From Reichenbachiella carrageenanivorans (GTDB taxonomy: Bacteria; Bacteroidota; Bacteroidia; Cytophagales; Cyclobacteriaceae), in contig NZ_CP106735.1 in the NCBI RefSeq assembly GCF_025639805.1, positions 1,056,001 through 1,120,000 on the forward strand: a stretch of DNA of 64,000 nucleotides. Reading direction: 5' to 3'. Both the position numbers and the translations under genes were made by a program. Each line of letters starts with the position of its first letter. Within the stretch, counting starts at the first letter, position 1. Positions 36,421 through 44,449 of this stretch are shown piece after piece. Under the pieces are notes generated by a model that ran no database searches, was not told where the DNA came from, and saw nothing but the letters and a program-made list of their open reading frames with translations.

Positions 36421-37544
36421 TGCATCAATTCAGCCAAAGCGGCTACGGCATAATCGACCTCTTCGGGCTTTGTATATTTCGAAAAAGAGAATCTGATGGC
36501 CCCTCTATCTGGATCTACATTTAATGCCGTAAGCACATGTGAGCCTATATTAGACCCACTAGCACAGGCGCTACCTCCACTAGCTGAGACACCTTTGATG
36601 TCCAAACTGAAAAGCAGCATATCGTTTTCATCTGTAGCAGGCAAGCCAACATTGATCACAGAATAGAGGCTCTCATTCATATTGCCAGAGAGACCATTGA
36701 AAGTAGCCCCTATTATTTTATCCTTCAATCCCACAAGCATTCTTTCTTTCAAGCTAGAAATGTACGCGCGGTTGTGCTCCATATCACGATAAGCAATCTC
36801 TAATGCCTTGGCTAAGCCCACGATTCCGGCTACATTCTCTGTGCCTCCACGCATATTGCGCTCCTGTGCTCCACCGTGAATAAATGGTGCAATCTTCGTT
36901 TCATGATTGATATATAAAAAGCCTGAACCCTTTGGCCCATAGATTTTGTGTGCTGCCCCTACTACAAAATCTACCTTCAATGCGGACAAATCGTGCACAT
37001 ACTTGCCCATAGCCTGAACGGTATCCGAATGAAAATAGCCCCCATGTTCTTTTACTAATTCACCTATTTTTGGGATATTGTTCAGGTTGCCAATTTCATT
37101 ATTGGCATGCATCAGACTGACAAACGCAGAAGTATTTTGAACCAAAGAGACTAAATGCTCCAAATCTATCCGTCCATCAGCATCTAGGTCTACATATTGC
37201 AAATCAACACCTTTCGTTTTAGCAACATACTCCAAGGTATGCAGGACAGCATGATGCTCTAACTTAGAAGTAATCGCTCGCTTTACACCAAGACTTTCAA
37301 TCGTACTCAAAATGGCTGTATTATCAGCCTCTGTGCCCCCTGAGGTAAAAAATATTTCGGCAGGAGAGGTGTTTAATAAATCAGCGATCTTCTTCCTACT
37401 CTTTTCGATGGTAGATCGTGCTTGCCTCCCATGTGAATGAATCGACGAGGGGTTACCATAGTTTTCCATAAAATAAGGAGTCATGGCCTCGAAAACCTCG
37501 GGATCCATAGGAGTAGTAGCTGAATTATCTAGGTAAACCTTCAT
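36417..37544 (-). CDS. Cysteine desulfurase, NifS/IscS family
   Basis: The 375-residue PLP enzyme takes sulfur from cysteine for Fe-S clusters or thiolated cofactors. It begins VYLDNSATTP. The PLP lysine is K200 in AAHKIYGPKG and the persulfide cysteine is C327 in SGGSACASGS. This loop form is of the IscS/NifS class rather than SufS. No iscU neighbour is seen; nfu is 6 kb away. Transfer of sulfur to tRNA is an alternative role. Confidence 0.94.
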   Translation of the reverse strand: MKVYLDNSATTPMDPEVFEAMTPYFMENYGNPSSIHSHGRQARSTIEKSRKKIADLLNTSPAEIFFTSGGTEADNTAILSTIESLGVKRAITSKLEHHAVLHTLEYVAKTKGVDLQYVDLDADGRIDLEHLVSLVQNTSAFVSLMHANNEIGNLNNIPKIGELVKEHGGYFHSDTVQAMGKYVHDLSALKVDFVVGAAHKIYGPKGSGFLYINHETKIAPFIHGGAQERNMRGGTENVAGIVGLAKALEIAYRDMEHNRAYISSLKERMLVGLKDKIIGATFNGLSGNMNESLYSVINVGLPATDENDMLLFSLDIKGVSASGGSACASGSNIGSHVLTALNVDPDRGAIRFSFSKYTKPEEVDYAVAALAELMH

Positions 37545-37684
37545 CTAATTTGTTGCTTTTCGGCAAAACTGAGCATTTTATCAGACAATTGCCCACTTTG
37601 TTATTTTCTATTATCCCTTCTTACAAAGGTCTCACAAATTCGCCAATAGGCTTATCTTTATGGAAGAGTAATGAATTTTAAAAA

Positions 37685-38047
37685 ATGAAATATAGCTGCG
37701 TATGTATAGATGATGATAAGATGTTCAACGAAATTCTTGAGCAATACATCAAACGTGTAGATTTTTTGGAGCTGGCAGGCTCCTATAGTAATCCGATCGA
37801 AGGCGTGATGGCCATCGACAAACTGAAACCAGACATTTTGTTTCTAGATGTAGACATGCCTGAAATAAACGGTTTCACTACCATAGATGCACTCGATCAT
37901 AAGCCCATTATCATCGTGGTATCTTCTCATTGGGAACATGAGCGAGAGTTGCTCGCAGTAGGAGCTGCTAAGTTTGTGATAAAACCCATTGTAAGCCCTG
38001 AACATCTTGCTCAGATTGTGAAATCTGTCATTGCCGAAGAGGTTTGA
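37685..38047 (+). CDS. Single-domain response regulator (receiver only)
   Basis: The 120-residue protein is one receiver domain. It has acidic D9 and D10, phospho-acceptor D55 (LFLDVDMPE), S80 and K100 (FVIKP). There is no DNA-binding or enzymatic output domain, so it acts by protein contact, as CheY or Spo0F do. The start (YSCVCIDDD) resembles the receivers of LytTR regulators, but the LytTR part is absent. No histidine kinase is adjacent. Confidence 0.92.
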   Translation: MKYSCVCIDDDKMFNEILEQYIKRVDFLELAGSYSNPIEGVMAIDKLKPDILFLDVDMPEINGFTTIDALDHKPIIIVVSSHWEHERELLAVGAAKFVIKPIVSPEHLAQIVKSVIAEEV

Positions 38048-38072
38048 GTATCACAAATAGGCAATCGCAAAG

Positions 38073-38564
38073 TCATTCTTTCTTGAAAACTAAACTTGCC
38101 GAATTGATGCAATAACGTAAACCCGTAGGTTTTGGGCCATCTTCGAACACATGGCCAAGATGTCCTTCACATTTGGCGCAAATCACCTCTGTACGCACCA
38201 TACCATATTTATAATCGGCCAAATCAAGCAAACTGGTATCCGAAGCATAGGTATAAAAACTCGGCCATCCACTCCCAGATTCAAATTTAGTTTTTGCATC
38301 GAACAACAAGTTATTACATCCCGCACAATAAAATTTTCCCTCTCCCTTTACTTTGTTGTATTCTCCCGTCCACGGTCTTTCTGTACCTTTTTCACGCAAA
38401 ATTTTATACTGCATGGGGGTCAAGATAGCTTTCCATTCGGCATCTGTTTTAATGACCTTTTGCTGAATCACTGCGCTACTTTTATTACTTTGCTTTTGGC
38501 TATACGATTGGCAAGTGGAAAGAAATACTACAGCTACGAAAAAAAATATAGGTTTCATCATCAT
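38073..38564 (-). CDS. msrB: Peptide-methionine (R)-S-oxide reductase, lipoprotein
   Basis: MsrB reduces methionine-R-sulfoxide in oxidised proteins. Zinc cysteines C80, C83, C129 and C132 (CAGC, CAKC) and the catalytic C152 (RYCINSASL) are present. GSGWPSF is the substrate-site motif. The 163-residue protein has a lipoprotein signal with LSTC (Cys18), so it likely repairs envelope proteins. MsrA is not adjacent. Confidence 0.94.
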   Translation of the reverse strand: MMMKPIFFFVAVVFLSTCQSYSQKQSNKSSAVIQQKVIKTDAEWKAILTPMQYKILREKGTERPWTGEYNKVKGEGKFYCAGCNNLLFDAKTKFESGSGWPSFYTYASDTSLLDLADYKYGMVRTEVICAKCEGHLGHVFEDGPKPTGLRYCINSASLVFKKE

Positions 38565-38676
38565 TCGATTTTGTGACTTTTTATAGACAACATAAAATTA
38601 GATTAAATAATTCAAGCGGCCGCTCTTCTTCTCGCTTGTGCTAATTTTTCATATCTTGAATTCAAATTCATTACCA

Positions 38677-39339
38677 ATGAAACTCGTCTATTTACTCCCC
38701 TTTGTTTTGTGGGCTTGTCAGCCAAAACAGCAGCCAGCACCTCCAACAATTGTAGAGGCATCAGACACTGTGATCCTCAAAATAGACCTAAACCAAGAAT
38801 TAGCAGGGTCTGCCTATCGAAAAAAAGCTACAGGCTATCTCATGATAGCAAATGGAGATAGTGCTTATTTTTCACCCACCTTCACCGAATCAATAGAAAA
38901 AGGCAGGGTTAACCTCATAATGAGACTAAATCCACAGCAAACCTACGCAGAGCAAATAACCCAACTACAAGTGATCTTGCCTACTGCTGCACAAGATTAC
39001 AATTTCGATTCCCTTTCTGGGGTATATTTGGGTCGACTGGTGCATACAGGCGATCTCGCCATCGCCATAACCAATGAATATGTGACCGCCTTTGGTGGAT
39101 ATGGGTCTACAGAAACCTCCGAATATAGGAAAATCGAGCGTTTTTTGACTCTATCAAAATTAGGTAGCGATCTCAATGCTATTTTCAATCCTTATGGCTT
39201 GCAAGTCACTGGGGCAAATGTAGAAAAAGTGTTTTTCACTAAAATGCCTGCCCAAGCGATCGACTCCGTACTCCATAACACTTGGCCAGAGCGCATTTTG
39301 GACGCTTCTGTTTGGGTAGAACTCAAACAGGTAGAATAA
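38677..39339 (+). CDS. Lipoprotein of unknown function
   Basis: The 220-residue protein has a very short lipoprotein signal ending in LWAC (Cys14), then a polar, Gln/Pro-rich linker (QPKQQPAPP). A mixed alpha/beta domain follows. No family is recognised. The frame is open back to 38638, but the signal peptide begins at ATG 38677. It sits 33 bp before the DUF1648 gene on the same strand, and the two may be cotranscribed. Confidence 0.7.
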   Translation: MKLVYLLPFVLWACQPKQQPAPPTIVEASDTVILKIDLNQELAGSAYRKKATGYLMIANGDSAYFSPTFTESIEKGRVNLIMRLNPQQTYAEQITQLQVILPTAAQDYNFDSLSGVYLGRLVHTGDLAIAITNEYVTAFGGYGSTETSEYRKIERFLTLSKLGSDLNAIFNPYGLQVTGANVEKVFFTKMPAQAIDSVLHNTWPERILDASVWVELKQVE

Positions 39340-39372
39340 TTCTGTTTTGAAGTATCTTATTAAAAAAACCTG

Positions 39373-39864
39373 ATGTCAAAACCTAAATTAAAAATCAAAC
39401 TAGACACATTTGACAAAGTAATGGAAACCGTAGGAGGCCTGTTATTGCTTCTAATGGTTGCTTATCCAGCTATTCAGTTTTCTAGTGTGCCAGACACTAT
39501 TCCTGTGCACTTCGATGCCATGGGCAGACCAGACAGATATGGCTCTAAAAATTCCCTTTGGATGATTTCGACCATCGGCATTATCCTATATCTAGGAATG
39601 ATAGTAGTCAATAAATTTCCACATACATTCAACTATCTCACACCAATCACCGCACGTAATGCCTCACGACAGTATGGTCTAGCCACCAAAATGATCCGCC
39701 TGTTGAATGTGGTGATCGCTGCTGTATTTTTTGCCATTATTTACGGAATGATCCAAACTGCACTAGGCTATTCTACCGGACTCGGAGCATTTATTTTACC
39801 TTTTACAGTCGCTCCTGTACTCATCATATTAGGTTGGTATTTGTATCAAGCAAATCAGAATTAA
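39373..39864 (+). CDS. DUF1648-domain membrane protein
   Basis: The 163-residue protein has four hydrophobic segments. The DUF1648 signature VPDTIPVHFDAMGRPDRYGSK (about residues 37-57) follows the first helix. In some Gram-positive proteins this domain occurs in SdpI-like immunity proteins, but here only the common domain is present and its function is unknown. Confidence 0.85.
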   Translation: MSKPKLKIKLDTFDKVMETVGGLLLLLMVAYPAIQFSSVPDTIPVHFDAMGRPDRYGSKNSLWMISTIGIILYLGMIVVNKFPHTFNYLTPITARNASRQYGLATKMIRLLNVVIAAVFFAIIYGMIQTALGYSTGLGAFILPFTVAPVLIILGWYLYQANQN

Positions 39865-40000
39865 GCCTAACTAGAATGATGCTAAAAATAGTTTAGCGAA
39901 AGTTTAATTTCCATTAGATTTTATGAAGATATAATTATTTCTTTTGCCGAGATTTATCTCACATTTTTTATATTGAATACGAATCTTAGCAGAGAGAAGG

Positions 40001-40333
40001 ATGGACAGTCAGAATAAACTTAGAGTCACACAAGAATACAGTAAACTGAGTGACGAAATTCAAGAGCAAATCAAGCTGGTATACCCAGAGGGGTATAGTC
40101 AGCACATCTTTACCTATACCAATAAAGATGGTCTAAGAACGAGTGCGCTGAGATTCGAAACGGATGAGAAGATCTATCTGATTCGTATGTCATTGGCGGA
40201 AGCCCAAAACCTGATCGAAGAAGATGATGACTATGATGAGGATGGCAACCTAAGAGACGACGTACGCGACGACTACGAAGACAAATATTCAGACGTAGAC
40301 TATCTGTCTGATAATGATAACTATGAAGGGTAA
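40001..40333 (+). CDS. Conserved acidic protein of unknown function
   Basis: The 110-residue protein has an N-terminal folded part (residues 1-70, with YPEGYSQHIFTYTNKDG and LRFETDEKIYLIRM). A strongly acidic Asp/Glu/Tyr-rich tail follows (residues 71-110, e.g. EEDDDYDEDG). I recall close relatives of the same layout throughout Cytophagales, with no function known. It is cytoplasmic by prediction, and stands alone between unrelated genes. Confidence 0.75.
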   Translation: MDSQNKLRVTQEYSKLSDEIQEQIKLVYPEGYSQHIFTYTNKDGLRTSALRFETDEKIYLIRMSLAEAQNLIEEDDDYDEDGNLRDDVRDDYEDKYSDVDYLSDNDNYEG

Positions 40334-40388
40334 TTTAATACCCCTTACTTAGTTGTCTCTTACATGGGTCTCGTGCCAACAAGCTGTT

Positions 40389-41072
40389 TTAAGAACCACA
40401 TTCGATATGCAGTTCGTATTTTAAACTGTTATCTGTATAGAAGTAACCAGAACTATTGACTGCACCTCCTTCTTTCTTATAATTTCCACCTAAAACGTAT
40501 GATTCCTCTGTGTCGACTAGTGAAAGGTAACCATAAAGCAAGTTGCCGTCATTGAAGATTTCTATAGTCAGGACATTACCAATTGAGAGTTCTAAGTTTG
40601 TAGAATTATAATTGCGCAACTCATAGCATATGTAAACCTCATTGTCGTCACGACCAGGATCAAAGTCGATACTAGGGTTCAACATACGTAATTCTCGATA
40701 CGTGGTGCAGTAGACCATTCGAAAATCAATCCGTAGAGTCTCCCCACCAGAAGATATCCTGATATATCCCGACCCAGTTGGTACATCACTAATGTCAACA
40801 TTGATACTCTGCGAGTTTTCCGAAACAAAATTGGTCCCTTCCATGCTTTCGAAACTCAACTGTTCGATGTCAGTGAAACTGTCTTCTTGAGGGAGATTAA
40901 GCATTTGCCCATTGGGCATTGTACCGAATAGGCGGACATTGCCCATGATGGTAGTGAGGTCACCTGATGTACGAACATCCGTGGGATGCTCTTGCAACTC
41001 ATAATATATGTTATTACAACTACATACGCAGACCCATAAACTAAATGCAAATAGCCAGTTTTTAAAATGCAT
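40389..41072 (-). CDS. Lipoprotein of unknown function
   Basis: The 227-residue protein has a lipoprotein signal (FSLWVCVCSC) and a beta-rich body. Only the general look of a secreted Bacteroidota protein is recognisable. Its first 11 bp overlap the end of the upstream barrel gene, so the two are translationally linked. It is the last of three envelope genes transcribed leftwards. Confidence 0.7.
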   Translation of the reverse strand: MHFKNWLFAFSLWVCVCSCNNIYYELQEHPTDVRTSGDLTTIMGNVRLFGTMPNGQMLNLPQEDSFTDIEQLSFESMEGTNFVSENSQSINVDISDVPTGSGYIRISSGGETLRIDFRMVYCTTYRELRMLNPSIDFDPGRDDNEVYICYELRNYNSTNLELSIGNVLTIEIFNDGNLLYGYLSLVDTEESYVLGGNYKKEGGAVNSSGYFYTDNSLKYELHIECGS

Positions 41073-41766
41073 AACCCAGTCTGATCTGTGCGTTTACGTT
41101 CGGCCCCATATCGAAAGAACCCCCTCTTTTATCTGGCTCTGGTTCAGTGAATGTCGTCTGGTTGCTTTTCACCTTCACAGCCAATAGCTTGGTATAGCTG
41201 AACCCATAGCCAAATTCAGTCCCCAAGTATAATTTCTTTGCAATGTAAAAATCAAAACCTGCCACCCAGTTGGCTCCTAACCTTACAAAGCCATCTTCAT
41301 TGACCACTTTATTGTAATTGACTTTAGATCCATTTTGATACTCCTCCTTTTCGCTAGAGTATTGATAGGCCAAATCAAACTCTAAACCAAAGTAAGGTGA
41401 AAGGCGCTTGGTGCCTTCCAAATGACGTTCAAACCCTGGTCGTACATTCACGCCGATGGTAGTCGTATTATATTTCAGTTCTTTCAACTGTGCCGACGAA
41501 AGTTCTTGTTGTATAATTTCTGTGTCTGAATCTACAGCTGCAAAAATATTTAGCCTAAAGGCATTTCTACCAGAAGTAAACCAACGAGCTCGAATGCCAT
41601 TGATACTAACTGGAGTATTACCAAATGGTGTAAACTGTAATTCAAGCGTGGTCTCAGCGTCATCCGCTTTGAATTCTAATGGTACTCGGTGGCTGTTTTG
41701 TGTAGAATCTTGTGCCTGAGCAGCCAAAGCCGTCAGTAAAAACAGGGTAGTAAATAATTTGATCAT
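41062..41766 (-). CDS. Outer-membrane beta-barrel protein of unknown function
   Basis: The 234-residue protein has a signal peptide (LFLLTALAAQAQD). The rest alternates polar and aromatic residues as in a small barrel, ending in the aromatic residue F (IRLGYAF), the usual barrel-assembly signal. Segments such as YFGLEFDLAYQY and YLGTEFGYGFSYT fit membrane strands. No specific family is recognised. It lies 10 bp after the upstream lipoprotein gene. Confidence 0.75.
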   Translation of the reverse strand: MIKLFTTLFLLTALAAQAQDSTQNSHRVPLEFKADDAETTLELQFTPFGNTPVSINGIRARWFTSGRNAFRLNIFAAVDSDTEIIQQELSSAQLKELKYNTTTIGVNVRPGFERHLEGTKRLSPYFGLEFDLAYQYSSEKEEYQNGSKVNYNKVVNEDGFVRLGANWVAGFDFYIAKKLYLGTEFGYGFSYTKLLAVKVKSNQTTFTEPEPDKRGGSFDMGPNVNAQIRLGYAF

Positions 41767-41776
41767 ACGAATCGTG

Positions 41777-43108
41777 TTATGGAATGTAATAGTTAAGTTT
41801 TTGTGTCTGATTAGAATAATGAATAGGAAAACCTTTAAATATGGTCATCACTCCAGAAGAGTAATTATCCGAATTCAAATAATTCAACTCCTTAATTAAA
41901 AATGACCCCTGATAATACTCATAGTAGAAATTAGTAGCTTTTTCTGGGATCAGGTACAGCTTATCATCCTGCTTTAGGACATGAAAACTGCTTTGAATCG
42001 CGAAGGATCCAACTACTGTATCTGTGGATAAATCTAGCACAGCAATATAATTAGTGTAACTGTACTGAACCGATAAAAACAGGAGGCCATCGTGTACTTG
42101 TGCATCAAAGTATCTCATAGAATAGCTACCCCATGAATATTCTTGAAAGGTATGTAGCGTAGTATTACCATTTTCATAGACAATCACGTCAAAATTTTCA
42201 GTGAAGATATAGGCCTTGTTTCCATCAGAAGTAATAGCCTTTATCTTTGTATAATCTCCTGTCAAAGTACTGATATCGTCTATGGCCGTAGTCCAAGAAC
42301 TACCAGCGTCACTTGATATAAAAACATCTCTAGATCCGTCGTAAATAGACACATAATCACCATTGCTTAAGATGGTTAATCTTTTATAATCATACGAAGA
42401 GCCAGGAAAAGGTATCGTTTCCCATGTTCGACCATTGTCTAAAGAGATATAATTGTAATATCCACTGAAAAGTACCAGCTCCCCACTCTCAAACTGATTT
42501 ACTGTATAGTCTTGGTTGAAATACTTATTACTATTTACTTTCTCCCAGTTATTGTTCTCTACATTTTTGGTCACATATAATCCATCGCTGGTATAAGCCA
42601 GAAGTTCATTCTTTTGAACAATAAATCTTTTTAGATCATCCCCGAAACCCGTGTCGCTACAGGCCATTGTCCACCCCTTGCCGGCTGGCCCTACAGTTAT
42701 CTCTATCTCAAATAATTTCACATCTACACAGCCCTCTTTAGAAATATTGCATACGTAATCGTCAATAATTATTAAAGTTTGTTTTTCATACCTACAACCA
42801 AGCTGCCATTTCAAAACCACCCAATTTTCTTCGCCTACTTCAGTGCTTTCTACTTGATCAATTGTTCCGCCATCTGTCACCACAAACTCTAGACTCGCAG
42901 ATAGCGGTTTGCCTTCATAGTCTGTAATGCTAATTTTAATCTCTTCTTCTAGAAGTTGCCCCATTGCTCCTTCTTGGTCTGCACCCTGCTGGATCGTGTA
43001 TATTTTATTCCCAATGGCTATAGAATATGGGTTGTCCTCTGATTGCTCATCGTCTTTGCAAGAAAAAAGGCAGAAGGCTACTAGGAATAGCACAAAGAAG
43101 TGTTTCAT
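41777..43108 (-). CDS. Lipoprotein with Asp-box (BNR-like) repeats, unknown function
   Basis: The 443-residue protein has a lipoprotein signal (VAFCLFSC). An N-terminal region of about 140 residues has four cysteines that may pair. A C-terminal propeller-like region contains the Asp-box sequences SLDNGRTWE and SSDAGSSWT (S-x-D-x-G-x-x-W). Asp boxes mark beta-propellers such as sialidases, but no catalytic residues are visible, so binding is as likely as catalysis. I start at ATG 43108, where the signal peptide begins; the frame extends to 43135. It is the first gene of the envelope trio. Confidence 0.75.
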   Translation of the reverse strand: MKHFFVLFLVAFCLFSCKDDEQSEDNPYSIAIGNKIYTIQQGADQEGAMGQLLEEEIKISITDYEGKPLSASLEFVVTDGGTIDQVESTEVGEENWVVLKWQLGCRYEKQTLIIIDDYVCNISKEGCVDVKLFEIEITVGPAGKGWTMACSDTGFGDDLKRFIVQKNELLAYTSDGLYVTKNVENNNWEKVNSNKYFNQDYTVNQFESGELVLFSGYYNYISLDNGRTWETIPFPGSSYDYKRLTILSNGDYVSIYDGSRDVFISSDAGSSWTTAIDDISTLTGDYTKIKAITSDGNKAYIFTENFDVIVYENGNTTLHTFQEYSWGSYSMRYFDAQVHDGLLFLSVQYSYTNYIAVLDLSTDTVVGSFAIQSSFHVLKQDDKLYLIPEKATNFYYEYYQGSFLIKELNYLNSDNYSSGVMTIFKGFPIHYSNQTQKLNYYIP

Positions 43109-43180
43109 TAGTTTGGTTTTGAAAATAACATGCAATATATAATATTATACAAAAGCAGCTACACAAATTCGCTACAACAA

Positions 43181-43205
43181 CAAGTGGAAGAGCAAGTGGA
43201 AGAGC
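43181..43205. repeat. Short 12-bp tandem repeat
   Basis: The unit CAAGTGGAAGAG occurs twice in a row (43181-43192, 43193-43204), followed by a partial copy (CAAGT). It lies between two divergent genes. Confidence 0.7.
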
Positions 43206-43318
43206 AAGTCTGAATCAGGCCGCTTATTCGACCCCTCTCGCAGAAATTTTTCGCCTAAAAAGAAGTAATCCCATCGAATTAATATTTTAATTTATACTAA
43301 ATATTAAGCCTCGGTGTC

Positions 43319-44284
43319 GTGCCTACAAAGAAAGAATTAAAAGCCAAATATCTCGCGCAACAACACATTTACGAACAGGTCTGCCTCACTGGCAAAGATC
43401 TGCTCCGACAAGCACTGCACGACGAAGGGATCGAGCTCCTACAAGTAGGACATCGAGTGAAATCATTTGAGTCCTTTTACGAAAAAATCTCTAGAAAAAA
43501 ATACAAAAACCCCTACGAAGACACCGAAGACATATGCGGACTACGAGTCATTTGCTTTTATATCAATGACTTGCCACAAGTGGGAGAAATCATTAACCGT
43601 ACCCTACAGATTCAAAACACGATAGACAAAATGCAGGATGGTGAAACGGATCGGTTTGGTTATCGATCTAATCACTATATCGTGACCTTGCCAGATGACC
43701 CTGCCTATGGGGATTGCAACGGGGTGAAAATAGAAGTGCAAACTCGCACAGCGTTGATGCACACATGGGCACACATTCAGGGCAAACTAGAATACAAAAA
43801 AGCAGAGCATACACCCAGAATATTTAGGAGAAAGCTCTTCCAACTAAGCGCTTTACTAGAACTGGCCGATGAGCAATTTCAAGCACTCAAGTTGGAAAAA
43901 AATCTCTTTAGAGCTGCTCTCGCCAGCCACAATACGGAATTGACACCCTCTACGGAGCTAAATATAGATACATTTATGGCTTTCATGGAACTGTATTTTC
44001 CCAACCGCAGAGAAAGCTACCGCTACTCCAAGCTGCTGATGGTCGAATTACTCAACTGCGAAATGAATTTTGGGCATTTGATCTCCGCCTATGAATCACT
44101 CAAGGATGATTTGAAAACCATCGAAACCGATGCTGCTCGTACATTTTCTCGCGAAGAAATGATGAAAATGATTCTGGCAATTATTTATGACCCCTTCTAT
44201 GCCTCCTTTATGAATGATGAACTGCTTTCTGAAAATGCCGAAGTGATCCATAAGTGGAAACAAATACGGAAGTTAGACTCGTAG
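43319..44284 (+). CDS. RelA/SpoT-domain nucleotide synthetase-like protein
   Basis: The 321-residue protein has a RelA/SpoT synthetase domain at about residues 40-165. It has RVKSFESFYEKISRK, the metal-binding Asp in DTEDICGLRV (D71), GYRSNHYIV (114-122) and EVQTRTALMHTWAHIQ (139-154). No hydrolase domain, TGS or ACT domain is present, so it is a stand-alone small synthetase. A C-terminal extension of about 120 residues has no family I know. It probably makes (p)ppGpp or a related pyrophosphorylated nucleotide. The start is GTG. Confidence 0.85.
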   Translation: MPTKKELKAKYLAQQHIYEQVCLTGKDLLRQALHDEGIELLQVGHRVKSFESFYEKISRKKYKNPYEDTEDICGLRVICFYINDLPQVGEIINRTLQIQNTIDKMQDGETDRFGYRSNHYIVTLPDDPAYGDCNGVKIEVQTRTALMHTWAHIQGKLEYKKAEHTPRIFRRKLFQLSALLELADEQFQALKLEKNLFRAALASHNTELTPSTELNIDTFMAFMELYFPNRRESYRYSKLLMVELLNCEMNFGHLISAYESLKDDLKTIETDAARTFSREEMMKMILAIIYDPFYASFMNDELLSENAEVIHKWKQIRKLDS

Positions 44285-44449
44285 CACCCACACCAGATAT
44301 TGTCATTCAGACAGCGAACACCTAAGTGTTCAATATTGAACAAAATAGATGAGGTTTAAGCGGCAGGTTATACCCTAACTAACTGACAAACTGTGCATTA
44401 TTCAATTCGGCACACCGTTTGTCGACCGCTCAATGACAACATCACAACT

